This document shows positions 1 through 6,347 of a DNA stretch of 14,869 nucleotides, piece by piece. Location of the stretch: contig JBOFTV010000010.1 of the NCBI GenBank assembly GCA_051652245.1, positions 1-14,869 on the forward strand, given 5' to 3'. The stretch is from BHER01 sp051652245. GTDB lineage: Bacteria; Bacillota_I; Bacilli_A; Culicoidibacterales; Culicoidibacteraceae. Both the position numbers and the translations under genes were made by a program. The notes beneath the pieces were generated by a model. The model saw only the letters and a program-made list of their open reading frames with translations. It did not search any database and had not been told where the DNA came from. Within the stretch, counting starts at the first letter, position 1, and every line of letters starts with the position of its first letter.

Positions 1-28
1 TCATTTCAACTCCTTAGTTTTCAGTATA
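1..28 (-). promoter_or_regulatory. Start signals of a divergent gene leaving the window on the left
   Basis: Read on the minus strand, AAGGAG (positions 15-10) is followed after 5 nt by ATG (positions 4-2). This is a textbook ribosome binding site and start codon, so a leftward gene very probably begins here; only its first codon is visible. A minus-strand TATACT at 28-23 could be its -10 box, giving a very short leader, but no good -35 hexamer lies upstream, so the promoter part is tentative. The gene is divergent from the lysine operon, and its product cannot be known from this window. Confidence 0.5.
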
Positions 29-64
29 CACGGAAATGGAGAGAAAAGCATTTTTTTAAAAAAT

Positions 65-80
65 TTCCCCCTAGGGGGAA
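65..80. repeat. 16-bp perfect palindrome TTCCCCCTAGGGGGAA
   Basis: A perfect inverted repeat lies between the divergent gene start at the left edge and the lysine-operon promoter. It could be an operator for a dimeric regulator. On the minus strand it is also a short GC-rich hairpin (6-bp stem, CUAG loop) followed by a run of six T, so it could act as a leftward terminator or attenuator in front of the divergent gene. The sequence does not decide between these. Confidence 0.55.
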
Positions 81-165
81 CTGGATTGAGGACATTATTA
101 TGTACGAACACTTAAGACATTATCATATACGTGTTACTCCCATCAAAAAAACGCAAAAAAAACAC

Positions 166-194
166 TTGCATTCCCCCCCAAGGACTGATACAAT
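166..194 (+). promoter_or_regulatory. Sigma-A-like promoter of the lysine operon
   Basis: The -35 box TTGCAT (166-171) and -10 box TACAAT (189-194) are separated by exactly 17 bp. Transcription would start near position 201, just before the first riboswitch helix at 207. This fits a leader RNA that consists almost entirely of the riboswitch. Confidence 0.75.
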
Positions 195-206
195 AGCATA
201 TAACAG

Positions 207-437
207 AAAGATAGAGGAGCGAAAAACAAGAGTAAACTTACATGGGCTTATTTCAAAAGCAATGCATGAAGTTGAAAGGGAATTTCGCCGAAGGGAAATA
301 GGATTGATAACTATTTACCCTGGGTGTATAAGAAAAACTTATACAACTGTCATCAAATTGATGAAGCGCTATCTTTCCTTACGCGAAAGTAGTAATATAC
401 ATAAAAGCGGTTAGGAAAGATATCCTAACCGCTTTTT
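207..437 (+). promoter_or_regulatory. Lysine riboswitch (L-box), transcription-termination type
   Basis: The leader matches the lysine aptamer core: AGAGGAGCG after the first strand of P1, the AGAGTA loop-E segment (229-234), GCCGAAG (287-293) and CTGGG (320-324). P1 pairs 207-214 with 369-376 (8 bp, perfect). P3 pairs GGGAAATAG (293-301) with 311-320, P4 pairs GTATAAG (326-332) with CTTATAC (338-344), and P5 pairs TCATCA (350-355) with TGATGA (359-364). The expression platform is complete. Segment 370-379 can pair without mismatch with 413-422 as an antiterminator, which excludes both P1 and the terminator at 403-436. Lysine binding should stabilise P1, release the terminator and shut off the downstream aspartokinase-dap operon. 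A 104-codon reading frame across this region is an artefact of the RNA gene. Confidence 0.94.
403..437 (+). terminator. Intrinsic terminator of the lysine riboswitch
   Basis: A perfect 14-bp stem (403-416 with 423-436) has a 6-nt loop and runs into a T stretch (433-437). Its 5' arm overlaps the antiterminator partner 413-422, so the two structures are mutually exclusive. It ends 29 nt before the aspartokinase ATG, leaving the gene's ribosome binding site free. Confidence 0.92.
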
Positions 438-466
438 GTATATTAAAAAGGAGAGGGAAATTAACC

Positions 467-1654
467 ATGACAAATATCAGAGTATTAAAATTTGGTGGTA
501 CAAGTGTTGCAACAGTTGAGAAAATCACTGCTATAGCGGAATTCCTCATTAAGCAACCTCAGCAGCTAATTGTCGTTGTCTCAGCAATGAATAAAATGAC
601 AGATGATTTAATTAAACTAGCATCAAGTATTAATAAACAACCGAATAAAAGAGAAATGGACATGTTGCTTACAACGGGCGAACAGCAAAGTGCAGCCTTA
701 CTTGCAATGGCAATTGACAACTTAAATCGCAAAGCAATCTCGCTAACAGGATATCAAATCGGGATAAAAACGGATGGACATCATGCCAAAAGTACAATTG
801 CTAACATCTCTACCGACCGCCTCCAAAAGCATCTCGACTTAGGTCAAATTATTATTGTCACAGGCTTTCAAGGAATCAATGAGCAAGGGGATCTAACAAC
901 GCTTGGTCGCGGAGGATCTGATACCTCAGCTGTTGCAATTGCAGCAAGTGTTGGTGGAAGTTGCGAAGTCTACACAGATGTTGAGGGCATCTATACTCTA
1001 GACCCGCGTGTCTTCCCCAATGCTAAAAAGATGAGCGAGGTAACCTATGATGAAATGATGGAACTAGCAATAAGTGGTGCCTCAGTTATGGAAACAAGAG
1101 CAGTAGAACTAGCGAAGAAATACAATGTTGAAGTCTACGTTGGCAAGACACTCTCAACAAAAAAAGGAACATGGATTAGAAAGGATGTAACGAATATGGA
1201 AAAAAATGTTGTCACCGGAATAGGCATCGATAAAGATGTTTTAAGGGTAAATATCTCAGGTCTAGAAATGTCAATTGCTAATATGGCGGATCTCTTTGAA
1301 GCTTTTGAGCAGCAAGCAGTAAATGTTGACATGATCAGTCAAAACGCCGACAAATCCCTCGCTTTCACAGCCAAAAGAAATGAAAAAAGCGAATGCAAGA
1401 CAGCGATTGCACAGCTAAAAGCCAAACTACCAGCAGTAGAAGCCAAACTAGTGGATAATGTTGCTAAGATTTCTCTTGTGGGCATTGGGATGATGAGTTC
1501 ACCAGGAACAGCAGCCAAAGTCTTCCGCCTTCTTGCAAACCAAGAAATCGAAGTGCTCCAAGTAAGCACCTCAGATATCAGCATCAGCGTCATCATCCCT
1601 GAACAAAGTATTCAAAAAGCTGTAACCAGTCTAGCAGAATCATTTGAAATGTAG
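467..1654 (+). CDS. lysC: Aspartate kinase, lysine/DAP branch
   Basis: This 395-residue enzyme phosphorylates aspartate to aspartyl-4-phosphate, the committed step towards lysine and diaminopimelate. The kinase domain has KFGGTS (8-13), TTGEQ (69-73), GRGGSDTSA (147-155) and TDVEGIYTLDPR (170-181), followed by two C-terminal ACT domains (about 250-320 and 334-395), including VGIGMMSSPGTAAKVF (338-353) and EVLQVSTSDISISVII (362-377). The length is close to the roughly 400 residues of the Bacillus LysC and DapG enzymes. The start ATG follows a GGAGAGGG ribosome binding site. It is the first gene after the lysine riboswitch, so lysine represses it at the RNA level, and the ACT domains predict allosteric feedback too. 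Whether lysine or DAP is the allosteric ligand cannot be read from the sequence, so the symbol lysC rather than dapG is a choice from context. Confidence 0.95.
   Translation: MTNIRVLKFGGTSVATVEKITAIAEFLIKQPQQLIVVVSAMNKMTDDLIKLASSINKQPNKREMDMLLTTGEQQSAALLAMAIDNLNRKAISLTGYQIGIKTDGHHAKSTIANISTDRLQKHLDLGQIIIVTGFQGINEQGDLTTLGRGGSDTSAVAIAASVGGSCEVYTDVEGIYTLDPRVFPNAKKMSEVTYDEMMELAISGASVMETRAVELAKKYNVEVYVGKTLSTKKGTWIRKDVTNMEKNVVTGIGIDKDVLRVNISGLEMSIANMADLFEAFEQQAVNVDMISQNADKSLAFTAKRNEKSECKTAIAQLKAKLPAVEAKLVDNVAKISLVGIGMMSSPGTAAKVFRLLANQEIEVLQVSTSDISISVIIPEQSIQKAVTSLAESFEM
1180..1654 (+). other. Possible internal translation start giving an ACT-only beta subunit
   Basis: Inside the aspartokinase gene, AAAGGA (1180-1185) precedes an in-frame ATG at 1196 (Met244) by 10 nt. 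Translation from there would give a 152-residue protein made of just the two ACT domains. Bacillus subtilis LysC and corynebacterial aspartokinase are known to make such a beta subunit from an in-frame internal start near the same point. The match in position and the good ribosome binding site are seen directly; actual use is inference. Confidence 0.4.
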
Positions 1655-1671
1655 GAAAAAAGGTGAAAGAA

Positions 1672-2454
1672 ATGATTAATTTTCAAAGCTACCACGGATG
1701 TGGCAACGACTTTATTTATATCACAACTCAGGATGCCCAAAGGCTAATTAGCGAAAAGCGTCTAACAAGATTCATCCAAAAAATTTGCCACCGGCGCTTC
1801 GGTATTGGGGCAGATGGGCTAATTTATGCCACAAAAGAGGGCGAAAACTACAAAATGAATTACTATAACAGCGATGGCAGTCAAGCTAACATGTGCGGTA
1901 ATGGGATGAGAACATTTAGGCAATATTTAGCGGATAATTTTAATGAAACAGCAGCAGAAATGATTATCCAAACAAGTCAATCACAAGTTACAGTCAGGCA
2001 ACGAGCAAGCGGCTTAATTGATGTTAACCTTGGGGCAATACCCGAGATAATAGCACACAAAATTGAGGGAGTCGACTATTTCTACACATATACAATGACG
2101 GACCATGTTGTCTGCTTTGGTAATAGTATCCCCCAAAATTATCAGCAAATAGGTGCAAAAATTGAACGTCATCCCAACTTTCCTCAAGGGACAAATGTAA
2201 ACTTTGTCCAAATCGACAGTTTGGGTAGGCTTACGTTAGAAACATGGGAGCGTGGATCGGGTCATACGCTTGCTTGTGGTACGGGGGCAAGTGCGAGTGC
2301 GTTAGTTTATCGAAATAATTTTGCAGAAGACATTGATAAAGTGACAATAGCGGTTGAAGGTGGCGTATTAGAAGTTGAATTTATGGCAGGTGAAATTCAT
2401 TTAATTGGACCGAGTTTGAAAATTTCCGAGGGATTTTTTTTACTAGAAGATTAG
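1672..2454 (+). CDS. dapF: Diaminopimelate epimerase
   Basis: The enzyme converts LL- to meso-diaminopimelate, the direct precursor of lysine and of DAP-type peptidoglycan, without a cofactor and with two cysteines. Seen here are HGCGNDF near the N-terminus, the first catalytic cysteine in NMCGNGMRTF (Cys75) and the second in LACGTGASASA (Cys202), plus the substrate-binding ERGSG just before it. I prefer the ATG at 1672 (260 residues): AAAGGTG lies 6 nt upstream and the protein then begins MINFQSYHGCGNDF. A GTG at 1663 would add three residues, but it lies inside that ribosome binding site. The usual GNPH motif is replaced by MTDH (residues 142-145), a family variation worth noting. It follows the aspartokinase gene by 17 nt and is clearly in the same operon. 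Confidence 0.92.
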   Translation: MINFQSYHGCGNDFIYITTQDAQRLISEKRLTRFIQKICHRRFGIGADGLIYATKEGENYKMNYYNSDGSQANMCGNGMRTFRQYLADNFNETAAEMIIQTSQSQVTVRQRASGLIDVNLGAIPEIIAHKIEGVDYFYTYTMTDHVVCFGNSIPQNYQQIGAKIERHPNFPQGTNVNFVQIDSLGRLTLETWERGSGHTLACGTGASASALVYRNNFAEDIDKVTIAVEGGVLEVEFMAGEIHLIGPSLKISEGFFLLED

Positions 2455-2479
2455 GAAAATGAGAGGATTGTGATTTAGT

Positions 2480-3364
2480 ATGGGATTATTGTTTAGAGGT
2501 GTTGGGACGGCGATTATTACGCCTTTTACAGCAACGGGGGCGATTAATTTTCCCGTTTTGGGGCAGTTAATTGAAAATCAGGAGCAAGCGGGAATTAAAA
2601 CAATTGTTGTCAATGGAACAACAAGCGAGGCGGCAACATTAGCTGATGATGAGCAATTTGCCTTAGTGGAATTTGTAGCAAATCATGTCCAATCTGATAC
2701 AATGGTTATAGCGGGTGTGAGTAGTAATGAGACAAAGCATGCGTGCGGTTTGGCAAAGCGGTTTTCAGCATTACCAATTGCGGGGATGCTGGTGCTAACG
2801 CCTTATTATAATCGAGCTAATGATAGTGGGATGATTGCCCATTTTGAGGCAATTATCGCTGAAACAACATTGCCAGTAATTTTATACCATATTCCTAGTC
2901 GAACTGGCTGTGGTATTTCTTTTCCCGTTTTGCAGAAAATGGCGGAAAATCCACAGGTAAGCGGAATCAAATTTGCGGATAGCGATTATGGTTATGCGAT
3001 GGCTATTTTAGGACAACTTTGTCATGAGGATTTTGCTTTGTATTCGGGAAATGACGATATGACGTTTGCTTTAGTTGCAATGGGGGCTGCTGGAAGTATC
3101 TCAGCTGCTGCTAATTTATTACCAAAAGAGTTACTTCGCCTTTATGATGCCCTAAGTCAATTTGATTTAGTGTTGGCAAGGGAACTCCATTTTGGACAAT
3201 TGGAATTATTAAACGCTTTGTTTATGGAAACAAATCCGATTCCTGTTAAATATGCGATGCGGTTAAAAGGGTATGATGTTGGTGGCTTTAGATTACCACT
3301 ATGCGACCCTGAACTGGCGACGCAAAAATTATTAAAACAACTTGTACTAGGGGAGGAAAATTAA
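2480..3364 (+). CDS. dapA: 4-hydroxy-tetrahydrodipicolinate synthase
   Basis: This 294-residue class I aldolase-like (beta/alpha)8 barrel condenses aspartate semialdehyde with pyruvate, the first step specific to DAP and lysine. The catalytic set is complete and sits three residues downstream of the E. coli numbering: Thr47-Thr48 in NGTTSE, Tyr110 in LTPYYN, Tyr136 and Arg141 in LYHIPSRTG, and the Schiff-base lysine Lys164 in SGIKFAD. The length is typical. The start at 2480 gives the expected MGLLFRGVGTAIITPF opening and is preceded by GAGAGG at a rather long 13-nt spacing, which may make initiation modest. The gene overlaps dapB by one base (TAATG), so the two are translationally coupled. 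Confidence 0.95.
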   Translation: MGLLFRGVGTAIITPFTATGAINFPVLGQLIENQEQAGIKTIVVNGTTSEAATLADDEQFALVEFVANHVQSDTMVIAGVSSNETKHACGLAKRFSALPIAGMLVLTPYYNRANDSGMIAHFEAIIAETTLPVILYHIPSRTGCGISFPVLQKMAENPQVSGIKFADSDYGYAMAILGQLCHEDFALYSGNDDMTFALVAMGAAGSISAAANLLPKELLRLYDALSQFDLVLARELHFGQLELLNALFMETNPIPVKYAMRLKGYDVGGFRLPLCDPELATQKLLKQLVLGEEN

Positions 3365-4104
3365 TGGTGATTGAGATAGCCGTAAATGGGCATGGAGCAA
3401 TGGCTTCTAAGGTTAAGGATGCAATTATTAGGAGTCAAGGCTGTAACTTTGTGGGGTTTTGTAGTGAAAATGAGCAGGATGAATTGCCAACACTTGCAAC
3501 CCTTAGACAAGAACACCGTCTTGATGTTGTGATTGATTTTTCGCATCCCGATCAATTGGCGGGGCTCCTTAAAACAGCAGCGCAAGTGGGAACAGGACTT
3601 CTGCTTGCAACAACAGGTTATACAAATAACCAGCTAGAACAAATTGCCCAAGCGGCAACAACTTGTCCGATTTTACAAACATACAACACAAGTATCGGAA
3701 TAGCGGCCGTGGAAAAAGCGGTGGCAACTTTAGCACATGAGTTAGTGGGCTTTGAAACAGATATTTTAGAAATCCACCATAATAAGAAAATTGATGCACC
3801 AAGTGGAACGGCTTTAAAATTGCAAGATGCCGTCTTGGCAGGACGAGGCGTTACCGGTGTCCAGACGATCACAAATCGCGTGGGTAATCCGCGGCAAGCA
3901 GTTGAACAAATTGGGATGCAATCTTTAAGGCTTGGAAATGTTTATGGTGAGCATAGCGTTTTTTTTGCTAAGGGGGATGAGGTTATTGAGGTTAAGCATA
4001 CTGCTTTAAGTAAGGAATTGTTTGCTGCTGGGGCTGTTGACTTGGCACTTAAGTTGGCTAAGATGGCACCAGGACTTTATGTGATGGGCGATTTTTTAAG
4101 ATAA
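3364..4104 (+). CDS. dapB: 4-hydroxy-tetrahydrodipicolinate reductase
   Basis: The enzyme reduces the DapA product to tetrahydrodipicolinate with NAD(P)H. The N-terminal Rossmann motif is VNGHGAMASKV (7-17), then DFS (58-60) and TTGY (83-86). The catalytic region EIHHNKKIDAPSGTA (136-150) contains the conserved His-His, Lys and DAPSGTA loop of the family, and RLGNVYGEHSVFF (189-201) is the usual C-terminal signature. At 246 residues it is slightly shorter than the roughly 267 of Bacillus DapB. A strong GGGGAGG lies 7 nt before the ATG, and the ATG overlaps the dapA stop by one base. Confidence 0.95.
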   Translation: MVIEIAVNGHGAMASKVKDAIIRSQGCNFVGFCSENEQDELPTLATLRQEHRLDVVIDFSHPDQLAGLLKTAAQVGTGLLLATTGYTNNQLEQIAQAATTCPILQTYNTSIGIAAVEKAVATLAHELVGFETDILEIHHNKKIDAPSGTALKLQDAVLAGRGVTGVQTITNRVGNPRQAVEQIGMQSLRLGNVYGEHSVFFAKGDEVIEVKHTALSKELFAAGAVDLALKLAKMAPGLYVMGDFLR

Positions 4105-4133
4105 ATATTGATAGAAGAAAGAGGAATAGAGAA

Positions 4134-4829
4134 ATGAAGAAATTAGAAACTGCGGATGAGATTATCCAATTTATTAAAAATTCAGAGCGCCGTACGGATG
4201 TCAAATTATTTGCCAAAGGCGTTGTTAGTGGCAGTTATGCGGGGGTGAGTGTTTTTAATCCGGATAATTTTGTCTTGGCTTTTGGGAATTTTGTCGATGT
4301 TGAGAAAATGGTTAAAGCTGAGCAATTAAGTGATGTGGTTTATGAGTCGAGTTACCGTAATTCAGCGATTCCAATGCTAGATACGAAAAATATTGATGCA
4401 AGGATTGAACCTGGGTGTTATATTAGGGAGCATGCTCAAATTGGTAAAGATGCTGTTATTATGATGGGGTCGGTTATTAATATTGGTGCAGTTGTTGGTG
4501 AAAAAACGATGATTGATATGAATGTTGTCTTAGGTGGTCGGGCGCTTGTGGGTGCGCGTTGTCATATTGGTGCAGGTAGTGTGATTGCCGGGGTTATTGA
4601 ACCAGCAAGTGCAACGCCTGTTGTGATTGAAGATGATGTTGTCATTGGTGCTAATGCAGTTGTGATTGAAGGCGTTCGTGTGGGGCGTGGGAGTGTTATT
4701 GGTGCAGGTAGTGTGGTTACACGTGATATTCCACCTTTTAGTGTTGCTGTTGGGAATCCTGCACGGGTTGTGAAGCTGGTTGATGAGCAGACGAAAGGGA
4801 AAACAGAGATTGTTGAGGATTTGAGGTAG
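4134..4829 (+). CDS. dapH: Tetrahydrodipicolinate N-acetyltransferase
   Basis: The enzyme acetylates tetrahydrodipicolinate (acetyl-CoA dependent) and commits the cell to the acetylase variant of the DAP pathway. The 231-residue protein has the DapH N-terminal domain (about 1-85), ending in RRNSAIPMLDTKN-like sequence (RNSAIPMLDTKNIDARIEPG, 75-94). A left-handed beta-helix of hexapeptide repeats follows (about 87-205), with INIGAVVGEKTMIDMNVVLG, HIGAGSVIAGVIEPASA and VVIEDDVVIGANAVV. The C-terminal TKGKTEI is also as in Bacillus DapH. This set separates it from the succinyltransferase DapD. A GAAAGAGGA ribosome binding site precedes the ATG. The partner genes of the acetyl route, the N-acetyl-DAP aminotransferase and the deacetylase DapL, are not in the window. 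No clear terminator follows, so read-through into the next gene is possible. Confidence 0.94.
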   Translation: MKKLETADEIIQFIKNSERRTDVKLFAKGVVSGSYAGVSVFNPDNFVLAFGNFVDVEKMVKAEQLSDVVYESSYRNSAIPMLDTKNIDARIEPGCYIREHAQIGKDAVIMMGSVINIGAVVGEKTMIDMNVVLGGRALVGARCHIGAGSVIAGVIEPASATPVVIEDDVVIGANAVVIEGVRVGRGSVIGAGSVVTRDIPPFSVAVGNPARVVKLVDEQTKGKTEIVEDLR

Positions 4830-4885
4830 TTAGCGCTTTTTTATTAAGTTAGATGGAAGAAATAAGGTAAATGAGGAATAGGTAA

Positions 4886-5845
4886 ATGGAAAGAGCTAAA
4901 ATTTTTATTGATATTAATAATAGTAAACAGGGCATGATTATGCAATATGAAGACATTAATAAGCCCGTATTGTTGTTTATTCATGGTGGGCCGGGATCGA
5001 CATCGTATATCTTTTTCGAATCGCTAGGTCTGGAATTATATCAACAGTTTGTTGTGTGTCACTGGGAGCAAAGAGGAGCTGGAATTTCTTATGCTAAAGA
5101 TATTCCAATAGAAACGATGAATAGTCAACAGATCATTGATGATGCCAGAGTGCTTAGTCATTATCTGATGAAGACATACAAAAAAGCTAAAATATTTTTA
5201 ATGGGGCATTCATGGGGTACGTTTATTGGTATGCAATTGGCAGAACAACATGCTGAGTTGTTTTATGCCTATATTGGCATTGGACAAATTAACAATCAAG
5301 TAGCCTCAGAAAAAGCTGCTTATTCATATATGCTTAATCAGGCGGTAGAAATGAAAGATAATAGGGCACTAAAGCAATTAAGTAAATATTCACCGAATGA
5401 CCCTGATTTTCCAACAATGAAGTATTTAATGTCAGCAAGAAATACGTATCTCCAAAAATATAATATCGGTTTGACACGGAAGAAAATGTCAATGATGACG
5501 GCTGTTTTGCTGCCACTTTTAAGGACTAAAACCTATAGTCTAACGGAGAAAATAAATCAAATTAGGGGCTTGTTTTTTTCAATGAAAATGTTTGGGGAGG
5601 TGTTTACGGTTCCGCTGGATAGGTATATCAAAAAAATAGATATACCCGTTTATATCATTGCGGGGGCTTACGACTATCAAACATCTTTTACACAAGCCAA
5701 AATTTTATTTGACCAGCTAGATATTCCCAAGGGGGAATACATCGTCTTTGAGCACTCAGCCCATAGTCCATTATTTGAAGAACCAGAAAAGTTTTTACAG
5801 ACGATGGCAACGATTGTGCGGGCGGTTTTAGCTGACGATAAATAA
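4886..5845 (+). CDS. Alpha/beta hydrolase, prolyl-iminopeptidase-like
   Basis: This 319-residue serine hydrolase has the HGGPG oxyanion-hole motif (33-37), HWEQRGAGIS (59-68, the DQRGxGxS position of proline iminopeptidases), the nucleophile elbow GHSWGT (Ser109), the probable acid Asp263 in GAYDYQT, and His293 in EHSAHSPLFEEP. A helical cap lies at about 135-245. There is no signal peptide, so it is probably cytoplasmic. The combination places it in the S33 peptidase/alpha-beta hydrolase group, but these motifs are shared by peptidases, esterases and lactonases and the substrate cannot be named. A TGAGGA site precedes the ATG by 8 nt. It starts 56 nt after dapH with no obvious terminator between, so it may be partly co-transcribed with the lysine operon. 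I see no functional link to the secretion genes downstream. Confidence 0.85.
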   Translation: MERAKIFIDINNSKQGMIMQYEDINKPVLLFIHGGPGSTSYIFFESLGLELYQQFVVCHWEQRGAGISYAKDIPIETMNSQQIIDDARVLSHYLMKTYKKAKIFLMGHSWGTFIGMQLAEQHAELFYAYIGIGQINNQVASEKAAYSYMLNQAVEMKDNRALKQLSKYSPNDPDFPTMKYLMSARNTYLQKYNIGLTRKKMSMMTAVLLPLLRTKTYSLTEKINQIRGLFFSMKMFGEVFTVPLDRYIKKIDIPVYIIAGAYDYQTSFTQAKILFDQLDIPKGEYIVFEHSAHSPLFEEPEKFLQTMATIVRAVLADDK

Positions 5846-5897
5846 GGAAGCATTTTTTTTTAGGGATGACGTGCCCGAGTGTCTACTGATGTGGTTA

Positions 5898-5926
5898 TTG
5901 GTTTTATTGTGAAAAGTTGATATAAT
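5898..5926 (+). promoter_or_regulatory. Promoter of the candidate small RNA
   Basis: A perfect -10 box TATAAT (5921-5926) has TTGGTT (5898-5903) 17 bp upstream as a partial -35 box. It lies in the gap after the hydrolase gene, with no gene immediately behind it. The stretch 5846-5897 holds a run of nine T (about 5854-5862) without a convincing hairpin, and nothing else I recognise. Confidence 0.6.
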
Positions 5927-5932
5927 AAGTAG

Positions 5933-6045
5933 CGAAGAAACGACTAGAGGAGATCCAACAGACGGGTGGAATTACCTTCAGAGCAATTATTAAGGAAAAA
6001 AAATAGAGGTAACTATAGTATTTAAGATTATAGTTGCTTTTTTTT
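5933..6045 (+). ncRNA. Candidate small RNA of unknown family (about 113 nt)
   Basis: A good promoter and an intrinsic terminator bracket about 113 nt that contain no reading frame with a ribosome binding site. The 5' part (5933-5995) is richer in G and C than the surrounding DNA and includes CCAACAGACGGGTGGAATTA. This segment loosely recalls the antiterminator bulge of T-box leaders, but there is no room for stem I and the terminator is not built from the same sequence, so it is not a T-box. It lacks the hallmarks of SRP RNA, 6S RNA, tmRNA and RNase P RNA. The part 5996-6008 is purine-rich. The downstream secretion locus has its own promoter, so this is more likely a free small RNA than a leader. 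Existence of the transcript is inferred. Confidence 0.5.
6009..6045 (+). terminator. Intrinsic terminator of the small RNA
   Basis: GTAACTATAGT (6009-6019) pairs with ATTATAGTTGC (6027-6037), 11 bp with two G-U pairs and a 7-nt loop, followed by eight T (6038-6045). The A-rich run at 5995-6005 in front of it would give a U-rich tail on the other strand, so the element could also act leftward. Confidence 0.85.
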
Positions 6046-6156
6046 ATGTTGAATTAGAAGGAGGGGGGTCAACAAGGAGTTAAAAGTCATTATCAGAGCG
6101 AATAATGGTCAAAAAATGCGAAATAATAAGTAGGAAGGATTAATTGGACATTTTTG

Positions 6157-6169
6157 GTGTGTGTGTGTG
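6157..6169. repeat. (GT)6 dinucleotide tract in the secretion-locus upstream region
   Basis: Six GT units plus a final G lie about 75 bp upstream of the esxA -35 box, inside a 6046-6244 stretch that has no gene. That stretch is strongly T-rich on the plus strand (many runs of 4-6 T at 6151-6243). A GAAGGAGGGGGG segment at 6057-6068 looks like a ribosome binding site, but only very short frames follow it. The tract could change length by slippage. Confidence 0.6.
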
Positions 6170-6244
6170 GATATTTTGTGCGTTTCAATGGTTTTTTCAT
6201 TTTTTGGTGAATTTTTTGTTTTTTGTATGATTTTAATTTTTTAA

Positions 6245-6273
6245 TTGACAATTTTATTACAATGGTATAAAAT
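6245..6273 (+). promoter_or_regulatory. Promoter of the type VII secretion locus
   Basis: A consensus -35 box TTGACA (6245-6250) has a -10 region TATAAAAT (6266-6273). TAAAAT at 6268-6273 gives a 17-bp spacer and TATAAA at 6266-6271 gives 15 bp. Transcription would start near 6280 and leave a leader of about 70 nt before esxA. The leader contains a weak 7-bp AT-only inverted repeat (6300-6306 with 6310-6316). Confidence 0.75.
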
Positions 6274-6347
6274 CATTACGTACAAATAATTATGTGCAGT
6301 GAATTTAAAAAATTCATAAATTACACAAACGAAGGGAAAGATAGAAA

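Noticed and set aside
100..414. 104-codon open frame before the aspartokinase gene
   Set aside because: It covers the promoter, the lysine aptamer and part of the terminator, has no ribosome binding site, and its translation is basic and without family resemblance. The RNA explains the sequence fully.
5965..5990. T-box leader antiterminator
   Set aside because: The CAACAGACGGGTGGAA stretch resembles the T-box bulge. However, only about 35-60 nt precede it, there is no stem I, the terminator does not reuse its bases, and no aminoacyl-tRNA synthetase or amino-acid gene follows directly.
6050..6160. Small genes after GAAGGAGGGGGG in the esxA upstream region
   Set aside because: Only frames of about a dozen codons follow, such as an ATG near 6104, and none has suitable spacing or a recognisable product.
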